Shown: one piece after another, positions 36,298 to 44,789 of the stretch | Layout of the letters: every line of letters begins with the position of its first letter | Numbering within the stretch: the first letter of the stretch is position 1 | NCBI GenBank assembly: GCA_016218915.1 | Contig: JACRCQ010000054.1 | Location: 1 to 64,000 of the forward strand | Source of the DNA: Deltaproteobacteria bacterium | GTDB lineage: Bacteria; Myxococcota_A; Polyangia; Polyangiales; Polyangiaceae | DNA length: 64,000 nt | Direction of reading: 5' to 3' | Position numbers and translations under genes: made by a program | The notes under the pieces: generated by a model | Seen by the model: only the letters and a program-made list of their open reading frames with translations | What the model was told of the DNA's origin: nothing | Databases searched by the model: none

Positions 36298-37779
36298 ATG
36301 CGCGTGGGGACGACCTTCCTTTCAGGAAGCTGCATTGCACTCTTCGTTCTTGCCGGGGGCTGCTCCTCGGACTCGGAAGAAGGAACGCCGATCAACGGAG
36401 CGGACGCATCCTCGGATGGGGATCCGGACGGTGCGGGCGGCACTGCGGGCAAAGGGGGAAGCGCTGGAGCCAAGGACGGCGGAGGCGACGCGATCGGCGA
36501 GGCGGGCAATGACGCGCCCTGCCCGGCCAACCAGAAGCTCTGCGGCGGCACCTGCGTCTCCGTCGACGATCCTGCGTACGGCTGCGATGCCAAGGCGTGC
36601 CAGCCAGCGTGTGCACCCGCGCACGCTACAGCGAAGTGCCAGAGCACGGTCTGCACCATCGACATCTGCGAAGCAGGATGGAGCGACTGCGACGGCTTCG
36701 TGACCAATGGCTGCGAGGCCGACGTCGCGACCGACGTGAACAACTGCAGCGGGTGCGGCAAGGCGTGCGCTGTGCCCGACGGCTCCGTGGCGACCTGTAC
36801 CAACGGCGTGTGCAGCTTCTGCCCGATCGGCAAGGCGGATTGCGATGGAAACAGCGCCAACGGCTGCGAGGTGGACATCCAGTCGGACGTGAACAACTGC
36901 GGGGAGTGCGGGACCAAGTGCACTGCAGGGGGTGCGTGCACGAACGGGGCGTGCGATCCGGTCGAGCTCGCGTCCGGGCTGAGCTCGCCCATGGGCATCC
37001 GCGTCGACGACACCAGCATCTTCGTCACTGCCGGGATCAACCTCTCGAAGATCCCGATCGCAGGAGGCACCCCGACCCACCTCGCCACAGGGTTGGCCGG
37101 TCCGGGCCCCATGGCACTTGACGACACCACGGTCTACTTCTCTGCTGGCGATGAGATCCTGAGCGTGCCCAAGGCGGGCGGAGCGGTCTCCAAGGTTGCG
37201 TCCGGCGTGACAGCGACCGTGGCATTGGCCGTCGACGACACGAACGTCTTCGTGTGCAACTTCCAGGGTGCAGGGGGAGGCATCTGGAAGGTCGCAAAGA
37301 CCGGCGGCACAGCGACGCTGATCAGCCCGCAGAACTTCGCCTACGGCCTTGCGATCGATGCGACGGACGTGTTCTTTGCGCTGAGCTCGGACGACAAGAT
37401 CATGAAGATGCCCAAGGCTGGCGGCGCGGCATCAGAGCTTGCGACCGCGATCACGGGCACTCCCAAGGGGGTCGCGCTCGATGCCGACACGGTGTTCTGG
37501 TTCGAGGTCACGGACGTGGTGAAGGTTGGCAAGGACGGCACGGGCAAGAAGTCGATCGCGCAGAACGTGGTGGGCACCAACTCGATCGCGGTCGACGGGA
37601 GCTGGGTCTACTTCGCTGTCTTCACCAATCCCGGGTCGATCCAGAAGGCCAGGACCGATGGTGCCAAGGTCGTGAAGCTCGCGGACAACCAGAATGCCCC
37701 CATCGATCTGGCTTTGGGCAAGAGCGCGGTGTTCTACCTTACGCAAGGCGACGGCAAGGTGATGACCGTACCGAAGTAG
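36298..37779 (+). CDS. Cys-rich beta-propeller lipoprotein
   Basis: 493 residues from ATG 36298 (a GTG lies 15 nt upstream in frame). Lipobox LAGGC. Linker, then Cys-rich repeats with two units of the NGCEVD type found in the FGE lipoprotein (FVTNGCEADVATDVNNCSGC; NSANGCEVDIQSDVNNCGEC). From ~225 to the end, six or more ~40-residue repeats of form (V/A)-D-D-T-x-(V/I)-(Y/F)-F-x, e.g. LDDTTVYFSAGDEILSVPKA, typical of NHL/YncE-like propellers. Surface-exposed; ligand unknown. Confidence 0.78.
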   Translation: MRVGTTFLSGSCIALFVLAGGCSSDSEEGTPINGADASSDGDPDGAGGTAGKGGSAGAKDGGGDAIGEAGNDAPCPANQKLCGGTCVSVDDPAYGCDAKACQPACAPAHATAKCQSTVCTIDICEAGWSDCDGFVTNGCEADVATDVNNCSGCGKACAVPDGSVATCTNGVCSFCPIGKADCDGNSANGCEVDIQSDVNNCGECGTKCTAGGACTNGACDPVELASGLSSPMGIRVDDTSIFVTAGINLSKIPIAGGTPTHLATGLAGPGPMALDDTTVYFSAGDEILSVPKAGGAVSKVASGVTATVALAVDDTNVFVCNFQGAGGGIWKVAKTGGTATLISPQNFAYGLAIDATDVFFALSSDDKIMKMPKAGGAASELATAITGTPKGVALDADTVFWFEVTDVVKVGKDGTGKKSIAQNVVGTNSIAVDGSWVYFAVFTNPGSIQKARTDGAKVVKLADNQNAPIDLALGKSAVFYLTQGDGKVMTVPK

Positions 37780-37868
37780 ACGCCGCACCACGCATTCCAC
37801 AGGTTGACCTCGCAGCCGTCGGGCCATACACCTACCCGGTCCGACTCCCTGCCCGAATGAGGATCTCG

Positions 37869-39026
37869 ATGCGTGTTGCCCTGATCGCCGCTGCTCGCCA
37901 CTTGCCATGGATCGCCCTGCTTCTCGCGGCTGGGTGCTCGTCGGATCCGGTTGCGCCCGCTGGAAGCGGGGGCGGCGGAAGCAGCGGGAGCGGCGGAAGC
38001 GGCGGGTCTGCCGGCACCTCTGGCTCGGCGGGCGCCGCTGGCTCGACCTGGGCGTGCGATGGCGCAGGCCCGGTCGACCTGGGAGGCTCCTGGGCTGCGC
38101 TGCTCGATCTGCAGCTGCTGCTCTCGAGCCAGACCGGGGGCACTGCCACGCTCTGCCCGGAGAAGCAGACCAACCGCGCCACCATCGTGATGGTGCTGCA
38201 GAACAAGCAGAGCGCGGGGAGCACCTCGATCGAGCAGGTTCAGCCCGTGTTCTGCACGATCGAGCTGCCTGCGCTCACAGCCATGGTCGGCCAGTGCGAT
38301 ACGTCGGCAACCAACTCGCTGACCGTGGATCTGCTCCTGGCTCCGCCTCTGCTTGCAGCTCTGCCCACGATCCCGGTGACTTCGGTCGCCGGTTCGCTCT
38401 CCTCGCTGGATCCTGGGGCGGGCTTCCTGGCGGAACGATTCACGCTCACCGGCGGCACGAGGAAGACGGGCGCGAGCATGCCTGCGTGGCAGGGCACCGT
38501 CGCAGGTTGCGGCGCGTCGGATGCAGCCCCGGGACGCTCTGCCCAGTGCGAGGAGAAGTGCGTGGACGACTGCAGCGCGCTGCTGGACGACGACAAGGAC
38601 GGGCGCACTGCCACTACGTTCCACCTGTGCGGCTATTCGTCCGACGACCTCAAGTCGAACGTCAAGTGCAAGCCCGAGAGCCCCAGCGAGGCAGGTGTCA
38701 CGATCCAGGGGCCGCTGATGCTCGCGTTCCAGGTCGACCCCCTGATGCAGGGCAAGGCGTCGTCGTCGTGCGAGGTGCGGGGCACGGTCGACGCGCAGGT
38801 GCTCTACCACGTAGTGGGCGGGGACATGTACCTGGCGAACACCCAGATCGGCGTGCAGAGCGCGATGAAGTCGCTGCCGCTGTTCACGGTGGATCCGCAG
38901 CAGAGCAAGTTCCGCATGGTGCGTGTGGATGGTGCGCACGGCGCACCGGACTGGAAGCTTGATCCCAAGGCCGATGCTGTCGCTGCCTGCCAGATTGCAC
39001 TGCAGCACAGAAACGAGCTGCAGTAG
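37869..39026 (+). CDS. Lipoprotein of unknown function
   Basis: 385 residues. ATG 37869 has GAGGA 5 nt upstream; ATG 37857 is also in frame. Lipobox LLLAAGC, then a Gly/Ser linker. The mature domain begins WACDGAGPVDLGGSWAALLD, where a G-x-W motif is followed by beta strands; the layout recalls lipocalin-type secreted proteins but the match is weak. It has a Cys-rich segment (CEEKCVDDCSALLDDDKDGR) with a possible Ca-binding DDDKDG. No enzyme motif. Confidence 0.62.
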   Translation: MRVALIAAARHLPWIALLLAAGCSSDPVAPAGSGGGGSSGSGGSGGSAGTSGSAGAAGSTWACDGAGPVDLGGSWAALLDLQLLLSSQTGGTATLCPEKQTNRATIVMVLQNKQSAGSTSIEQVQPVFCTIELPALTAMVGQCDTSATNSLTVDLLLAPPLLAALPTIPVTSVAGSLSSLDPGAGFLAERFTLTGGTRKTGASMPAWQGTVAGCGASDAAPGRSAQCEEKCVDDCSALLDDDKDGRTATTFHLCGYSSDDLKSNVKCKPESPSEAGVTIQGPLMLAFQVDPLMQGKASSSCEVRGTVDAQVLYHVVGGDMYLANTQIGVQSAMKSLPLFTVDPQQSKFRMVRVDGAHGAPDWKLDPKADAVAACQIALQHRNELQ

Positions 39027-39169
39027 GCGCTGCGTTCGCGAGCGCTTGACGCCCTCGCGTCGCGACACCACGCACCGACCACGGGTTCGCATCAGCAAGC
39101 ACGCATAGCCGGCGAGGGGGCTTCGCCTGGCGCGGCACGCTTCCCGCATGCGGACCAGGCAGCCGTAGT

Positions 39170-40024
39170 ATGTCTCGCATCGCCCACCTGACCGACTTGC
39201 ACGTTCTCGAAGATCACCACCGTCTTCGCGATCCCCTGGCCCGATTCCGCCTCGCCTTCCTGAGCGCGCGTCGCCCGCTGGATGCCGCAGGACGGCGCAC
39301 GAGAGTGCGCAGGGCTCTCGATCGCGCGGCCCGCGCTGCGCCCGATCACCTCGTGATCACGGGCGATCTCACGGAAGATGGCACTGCCGAGCAGTTCGAG
39401 GTGCTCGCAGAGCTGTTGCTCGCAAGCCGGTTCGAGCCGTCGCAGATCACCCTGTTGCCAGGCAATCACGACACCTACTCTGATCCCGACGCTTGGGAGA
39501 AAGCCCTCTCCGGGCCATTGCGCCCCTTTGCCGCAACGAGTAGAGCCGGGGCTGTGTCGGTGCTGGCCGACGCAGTGATCGTGCAGCTGTCCACGCCGAT
39601 TCATCAGCACTATGCCCGCTCCGCAGGACTTGTCCGACAAGAGGCTGTGCGGGATATCGACAGGATAGCCGGGGACCCGTCGTTCGCAGGACGAACGTTG
39701 ATTGTCGCGCAGCATCATCCGCCGCTGCGCCATCCCCTGCGGATCGTCCACTTCTGGGATGGCCTGCTGCGGTGTGACCTGATGACGACACTGTTGCTGC
39801 GACACGAGCACGCCCACGTGCTGCACGGGCACATCCACGAGTCCAGGAGCCGTCGGCTCGCCGGGCGCTCTGCGAGCCAGGTGTTCTCAGCACCGGCCGT
39901 AGTGGATCATCCGGACCCGCTGCGGCTGTACGAAGCGGTCGATGGCAGGCTGCTGCCTCTGGCAGCTCCGGTGCCGCATCGAGCTGCGCTGCCTGCTGCA
40001 GGCGCGCCCGTGCCAGCGTACTAG
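39170..40024 (+). CDS. Calcineurin-like metallophosphoesterase
   Basis: 284 residues, no signal peptide. All five metallophosphoesterase motifs are present: DLH (residues 9-11), GDLT (~65), GNHD (~98), the histidine of AQHHPP (~184), and GHIHES (~223). These bind two metals and hydrolyse phosphoesters; the layout fits the cyclic-nucleotide phosphodiesterase/CpdA-like group, but the substrate cannot be fixed from motifs. Neighbours are lipoproteins. Confidence 0.88.
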   Translation: MSRIAHLTDLHVLEDHHRLRDPLARFRLAFLSARRPLDAAGRRTRVRRALDRAARAAPDHLVITGDLTEDGTAEQFEVLAELLLASRFEPSQITLLPGNHDTYSDPDAWEKALSGPLRPFAATSRAGAVSVLADAVIVQLSTPIHQHYARSAGLVRQEAVRDIDRIAGDPSFAGRTLIVAQHHPPLRHPLRIVHFWDGLLRCDLMTTLLLRHEHAHVLHGHIHESRSRRLAGRSASQVFSAPAVVDHPDPLRLYEAVDGRLLPLAAPVPHRAALPAAGAPVPAY

Positions 40025-40035
40025 ATTCCGATGCG

Positions 40036-40461
40036 TCAACGGGACAGTGCTTCGAAGCCTTTCGCCACCTCGTCGGTTGCGTCGGGTGTGCCGATGAACT
40101 CGTAGAGCAGCTCGTTCTTGCGCAGGTACGTGCCCATGGCGCGCTTGTTGGCGAGCATGCGGTAGCACTTGTCGAGCTCGATCGCATCGCGCGGCACGAT
40201 CGTGTTGAGCTGAATGCGCTTGGCGTTGACCGTGTACAGGGTCATCCGCACAGCCTTGACCTTGCACTCGAGACGGTACTCGAACTCCCAGACCTTGTTC
40301 CGATCCGCAGCGTCGTCCTGCGCGACCTTCCAGTCCCCGGGCATGGCCGGGGCAGCGGGCGGCTCGGAAGCCGGATCGCGACGAGAGCACCCGGTGCCTG
40401 CAGATGCCAATGCGACCGCCGCGCAGGCGGCCGTGATCAGGACCTGTACGCTTCGGCTCAT
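40036..40461 (-). CDS. Small lipoprotein
   Basis: 141 residues from ATG 40461; signal MSRSVQVLITAACAAVAL, lipobox SAGTGC. Mature part is small and mixed (KVWEFEYRLECKVKAVRMTL, YRMLANKRAMGTYLRKNELL) with two Cys. No family recognised. Convergent with the phosphoesterase (11 bp apart) and divergent from the FG-GAP protein by 84 bp, which must hold both promoters. Confidence 0.62.
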   Translation of the reverse strand: MSRSVQVLITAACAAVALASAGTGCSRRDPASEPPAAPAMPGDWKVAQDDAADRNKVWEFEYRLECKVKAVRMTLYTVNAKRIQLNTIVPRDAIELDKCYRMLANKRAMGTYLRKNELLYEFIGTPDATDEVAKGFEALSR

Positions 40462-40545
40462 CCCAGGGAGTCTAGTACTGGGTGGCCGAAGTCCATAGCG
40501 ACATGATGACTTGCGCGCAGCCCGAAAACTTGCTGCAGTCCAGCC

Positions 40546-42009
40546 ATGACGTTGCCGCATCACCGCCTTTCGCGAACACGGCCGGTGGCCCTCGCCATCT
40601 GCCTGCTTGGGCCTGTGGTGGCCTCGGCGTGGTGGCCTGCGTCCAGCCTCGCCCAGGGCGCAAAGAAAGCGCCCGCTGCCAGCGCTTCTGCTTCTGCACC
40701 TGCCAGCGCCGCCGTCGCTTCGTCGGCTTCAGCCCAGCCGCTGCCCGCACCGCCCAAGCCCGCGAGCGCCATCGCATCCACGGTCGCAAAGATCGCCGAG
40801 TCGCTGCGCCCCCACGCGTCTGCAACCCTCGTGGTCGCTGCTGCGCCCAAGACCGATACCCAGGCGCCTCGCGCCGCGGAGCTCGTCAACCGGTTCTCGA
40901 ACCTCCTGGCTGGTGCGCTGGGCCCGGCTGCGCGCGTCGGCAAGTCGCCCTCCACGATCGAGGCAGCGCGCGCCGCTGCTTCTCCGGCGTTTCGTTCCTT
41001 CGTGATCATCGAGCTGGAGATCATCGCCGGAGAGCTTCGCGTGCAGGCCGACCTGTACCCGGTTCCCAAGAACATCTGGGATCGCACGCGAAACCCGACC
41101 CCAGGGCCGAGCGCCCACGGGTTTGCGTCTGCACGGATCGACGCTGAGGTGCGAACCTACCTCGCCCCTGTGCCGCTCGTGGCACTGCGCGCTGAGAAGG
41201 TAGGCCTCGACGAGACAGAGGTCGTTGCCCTCGGCTGTGAAGACATCGATGCGGACGGCGCGCTCGAGCTGGTCACCGTTTCGAGACGCAATCTCACGAT
41301 CGGGCGTGTTCGGGCCGGCAAGCTGCAAGTCCTGCGTCGCATCGGCTGGAGCGAGCTTTCGCCGATCTCACCCTTTCCCTGGCGAGAGCCCGTGGCAGCG
41401 ATCGGATTCCCGGCGCCTTCGTTCATCGACGTGGGGCTGACCGATCGAGCGCGTGCCGTGCGCCTCGACCCGGAGCTGCACGTGATCAGCGCCCTCGATG
41501 GAATGCCCATGGCCCTGCCTGCAGGTGCAGCTTGCGTTCGTAATCCCCCGGGACAGCTCTTTGACAAGCTCACGCGTTGTCGGGGAGACGATCCGGCCAA
41601 CCAGGCAAAAGAGCCTGGATTCGGCTTTGATGCGTGGGCGTCCACCCGGATCGTCGCTCCTGACGGCCAGGTTCGCGACGTGTGGGCAGCGCGCGACGGC
41701 GCGGATTCGAAGCTGGTGGTTCGAGACAGCACCGGTCGCTCGATCAACGTGGCGCGCGCAGGAGCGCAGGTAGCGCTGGGCGACGTCGACGCGGACGGCG
41801 ACCCTGAGCTGATCACGACGCGCGATGTTCTCGACGAGAAGGACGACGCGGTTGCGGTGCGCACCTGGCAGGCGTCGGGCACGCTGCGAGACCGCGTGGG
41901 ACTGCCGGTTCCGAGCGGCGTGTCCGCAGTGACCGTGTGCCCGGCAGACAGCCCTGGGCTGCGATCGATCGTGCTGGCTACGCGCAACGAGCTGTGGGTG
42001 CTGCGGTGA
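40546..42009 (+). CDS. Exported protein with FG-GAP-like calcium loops
   Basis: 487 residues; signal peptide (LAICLLGPVVASAWW, cleavage near SLAQG). Ala/Ser/Pro linker (~38-75), an alpha/beta region (~80-200), then at least two FG-GAP-type loops, EDIDADGALELVTV and GDVDADGDPELITT, inside a propeller-like region. The stop overlaps the start of the next gene (GTGA), so the two products are probably made together and may interact at the cell envelope. Confidence 0.72.
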   Translation: MTLPHHRLSRTRPVALAICLLGPVVASAWWPASSLAQGAKKAPAASASASAPASAAVASSASAQPLPAPPKPASAIASTVAKIAESLRPHASATLVVAAAPKTDTQAPRAAELVNRFSNLLAGALGPAARVGKSPSTIEAARAAASPAFRSFVIIELEIIAGELRVQADLYPVPKNIWDRTRNPTPGPSAHGFASARIDAEVRTYLAPVPLVALRAEKVGLDETEVVALGCEDIDADGALELVTVSRRNLTIGRVRAGKLQVLRRIGWSELSPISPFPWREPVAAIGFPAPSFIDVGLTDRARAVRLDPELHVISALDGMPMALPAGAACVRNPPGQLFDKLTRCRGDDPANQAKEPGFGFDAWASTRIVAPDGQVRDVWAARDGADSKLVVRDSTGRSINVARAGAQVALGDVDADGDPELITTRDVLDEKDDAVAVRTWQASGTLRDRVGLPVPSGVSAVTVCPADSPGLRSIVLATRNELWVLR

Positions 42010-43346
42010 TCAGCAGAAGACACCTGCTGCAGGCCGCTGCGGTGGCTGCGCTTGCGAGCGCTGCGCCGCGCGGCTGGTCCATGGGCCGCCTGCCCATCGG
42101 CGGCAGGATGTCGCTTCGCATCCCGCACGACACGTCGAGACTCGAGCCGCAGGACCTGTTCGACCCCATGGCCGCAATCGTGGCCACAGGCGTGTTCGAC
42201 ACCATCTACTCGCTCGATTCGCAGGGAAACCCCTTCCCTTCGCTGGCCGATGGATTGCCCAAGCGCGAAGGACGACAGACGCGGGTCATGATTCGCGAAG
42301 GGCTCAAGTCGTCACGGGGATTCCCGGTCGATGCGCGGGACGTGGTCCAGTCGATCGAGCGCGCGCGTCGCATCGGCGCTGTCGCCGTGCTCGGAGACCT
42401 CCAAGCCCCGGTGGTCGACAAGGCTGATCCGAGATGCGTGATCTTCAAGGACATCGACCCGTCGGTGCTGGTGCACACGCTCGCATCGCCTGTGCTGGCG
42501 CTGGTGACCCGTCATCACGCACCCGGAGCGCCTGACGGCACCGGAGCCTTCCGAGCAGAGCCAGGCCCGGATCGTCTCACGCTGGTTCGCAACCGCTTCG
42601 CAGCTCGAGGCCCTGCGTTCCTCGAGGAGATCGTGCTGCACCGAGCCACGGATCTGCTCGATTCGGTGCGCGCCTACGAAGCGCAGAGCGCGGACATCGC
42701 CTGGCTCGGGTCGTACATCCACCAGCCGCGCCCCGGATCCGTGGCGTTCGAGCTCGGCTCTGCAGCCTGGATCGTGCTCCGAGGCGGCAACGAGGCGGGT
42801 GAATGGGGAGCGCCTGGAGTTGCGCAACGGCTCTGCGACGGCATTCCGCCTTCGAGGCTCGCGCACCTGTCGCTGGGGCGCATCCCAGCGCCCACAGGCA
42901 CACCGACCTGGGGAGGAGCGCCGTGCGAGCTGCTGGTCAGCCGCGCCTCGCCCCACCTTGGCGAAATCGCGCGTACGCTGGCTTCGATCCTGTCGTCGCC
43001 AGGCCACGAGGTTACAGCCTCGGAAGTCGCCCCGAACGATCTCGGCCAAAGGCGCAAGACCGGAGCCTATGCGCTGATGCTCGACGTGGTGCGACCGGTG
43101 GGTCCGCCAGGGATTGCGACCTTGCTTGCCTTGGCAACCGCTGATCAAGGGGCTGGAGCCAAGTCGATCGCACGTCATCCACCACGGCTCAGCTCGTATG
43201 CGCCGCGCGCGCTGGCTCGCACGTTGCGGCTTGGGGTGGTGGGTGAGCTACGGATATCGGGGACGATGATCCACCAGCTTCGGCTGGCGCAAGCGCGGGA
43301 CGGCAACGGGTGGGATCCTGGGTCGAGCTACCGGGTCGGCCCTTAA
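42006..43346 (+). CDS. Tat-exported extracellular solute-binding-like protein (family 5 type)
   Basis: 446 residues from a GTG at 42006. N-terminus MISRRHLLQAAAVAALASAA fits a twin-arginine signal (SRRHLL). Body resembles ABC peptide-binding proteins: LEPQDLFDPMAAIVATGVFD, DARDVVQSIERARR, DGTGAFRAEPGPDRLTLVRN. At ~420 mature residues it is shorter than typical family-5 members (~500), and no permease or ATPase genes adjoin. It may be an orphan binding protein working with the FG-GAP protein it overlaps. Confidence 0.68.
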   Translation: MISRRHLLQAAAVAALASAAPRGWSMGRLPIGGRMSLRIPHDTSRLEPQDLFDPMAAIVATGVFDTIYSLDSQGNPFPSLADGLPKREGRQTRVMIREGLKSSRGFPVDARDVVQSIERARRIGAVAVLGDLQAPVVDKADPRCVIFKDIDPSVLVHTLASPVLALVTRHHAPGAPDGTGAFRAEPGPDRLTLVRNRFAARGPAFLEEIVLHRATDLLDSVRAYEAQSADIAWLGSYIHQPRPGSVAFELGSAAWIVLRGGNEAGEWGAPGVAQRLCDGIPPSRLAHLSLGRIPAPTGTPTWGGAPCELLVSRASPHLGEIARTLASILSSPGHEVTASEVAPNDLGQRRKTGAYALMLDVVRPVGPPGIATLLALATADQGAGAKSIARHPPRLSSYAPRALARTLRLGVVGELRISGTMIHQLRLAQARDGNGWDPGSSYRVGP

Positions 43347-43487
43347 ATCCGTCCATGTTCGGGCAAATCGCTAAAAGGAACGGGGGGCTAGGAGCGCGAT
43401 TGACACATCGCGTTACTCGGACTTAACCTGCGGCAATTCACAGAAGGCACTGGGGGACCGGCGCCTCGGGCGGTTGAAGGAGGGTTC
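43347..43487 (+). promoter_or_regulatory. Upstream region of fadI-fadJ
   Basis: A 141-bp AT-richer gap ending in a strong GGAGG 5 nt before the fadI ATG. It must contain the promoter. A TTGACA-like hexamer (43401-43406) is followed 17 nt later by TTAACC, a poor -10. I see no clear FadR-type operator. Promoter boxes are a guess. Confidence 0.3.
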
Positions 43488-44789
43488 ATGGCTAGCAGCG
43501 GAAAAAATGGGGATCGGGTTGCAGTCGTCACGGGACTTCGGACTCCGTTTCTCAAGCAGGGCACTGGATTTCGTGACGTCACGACGCTCGAGCTGTCGAC
43601 GCAGGTCGTGGGCGAGCTGGTGCAGCGCACCGGGGTGGATCCGAAGACCTACACGTTGTGCGTGTTCGGCCAGGTGATGCCGTCGCTCGACTACATCAAC
43701 ATCGCGCGCGAGGTGGTGCTTCGGGCCAACCTGGATCGCTCGACCGAGTCGTTCTCGGTGTCCCGTGCCTGCGCCACGAGCATGCAGGCACTCACGAGCT
43801 GCATCGAGTCGATCGAGCATGGGGAGCACGATGCGGCGATCGCAGGCGGCGCTGACAGCATGGATGATCTGCCGCTCGGCGTGAGCAAGCGTCTGACCGT
43901 GGCGCTCATGGGCTTGCAGAAGGCCAAGACCATGATGGCCCGGCTCAAGCTCCTGTCCGGCATCTCACCCAAGGACCTGGTACCGCCGATGCCGGGCTAT
44001 TCCGTGGAGCCGACCACGGGTCTTTCGATGGGGCAGAGCGCCGAGAAGATGGTCAAGGAGAACGGCATCTCGCGGGTGTGGCAGGACGAGATTGCGTTCC
44101 GCAGCCATTCGCGTGCGGCCAAGGCGTGGGCCGAGGGATTCTACGACGATCAGGTGATGCCGATCGTGGTTCCCCCATTCAAGGAGGGGTTCCGCGAGGA
44201 CAACCTCGTGCGCAAGGACTCCAAGCTCGAGGACTACGCATCGCTCAAGCCGGCGTATGACAGGGCGCACGGCACGATCACGCCGGGCAACGCCTCGCCG
44301 CTGACCGACGGTGCGGCGGCTTTGACGGTGATGAAGGCGTCGAAGGCCAAGGCGCTCGGGCTCGAGCCGCTGGGCTATGTCCGCTCCTGGGCCTATGCAG
44401 GAGTCGATCCCAACTGGCAGCTGCTGATGGCTCCGGTGTTCGCGGTGCCGATGGCGCTCAAGCGCGCAGGTCTGACCATGAAGGACATCGGCCTTGTGGA
44501 GATGCACGAGGCGTTTGCCGCTCAGGTGGCCTCCAACCTGCAAGCCTTGGCGTCCAAGAAGTTCTGCGAGGACAAGCTCGGGTTGAGCGAGGCGATCGGC
44601 GAGATCGATCCCGAGATCCTCAACGTCAACGGCGGCTCGATCGCGCTCGGCCACCCCTTCGGGGCGACTGGAGCACGCATCGTGCTGCAGGGGCTCAAGG
44701 CATTGAAGAAGCGAGGCAAGCAGTTCGGGCTGATGACGATCTGCACCGGTGGTGCGATGGGCGTGGCGGCAGTGCTGGAGGTGGCGTGA
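43488..44789 (+). CDS. fadI: Acetyl-CoA C-acyltransferase (3-ketoacyl-CoA thiolase)
   Basis: 433 residues, normal for FadI. Cleaves 3-ketoacyl-CoA with CoA to acetyl-CoA and a shortened acyl-CoA. Motifs: nucleophile Cys in VSRACATSMQAL (~93), NGGSIALGHPFGATGAR with the catalytic His (~385), and ICTGGAMG with the second Cys (~420). Start supported by GGAGG. Its stop overlaps fadJ (TGATG), giving the fadI-fadJ order seen in the trifunctional complex. Confidence 0.95.
   Translation: MASSGKNGDRVAVVTGLRTPFLKQGTGFRDVTTLELSTQVVGELVQRTGVDPKTYTLCVFGQVMPSLDYINIAREVVLRANLDRSTESFSVSRACATSMQALTSCIESIEHGEHDAAIAGGADSMDDLPLGVSKRLTVALMGLQKAKTMMARLKLLSGISPKDLVPPMPGYSVEPTTGLSMGQSAEKMVKENGISRVWQDEIAFRSHSRAAKAWAEGFYDDQVMPIVVPPFKEGFREDNLVRKDSKLEDYASLKPAYDRAHGTITPGNASPLTDGAAALTVMKASKAKALGLEPLGYVRSWAYAGVDPNWQLLMAPVFAVPMALKRAGLTMKDIGLVEMHEAFAAQVASNLQALASKKFCEDKLGLSEAIGEIDPEILNVNGGSIALGHPFGATGARIVLQGLKALKKRGKQFGLMTICTGGAMGVAAVLEVA
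44777..44781 (+). promoter_or_regulatory. Shine-Dalgarno of fadJ inside fadI
   Basis: GGAGG 7 nt before the ATG at 44789. It favours that ATG over the GTG at 44786. Confidence 0.6.
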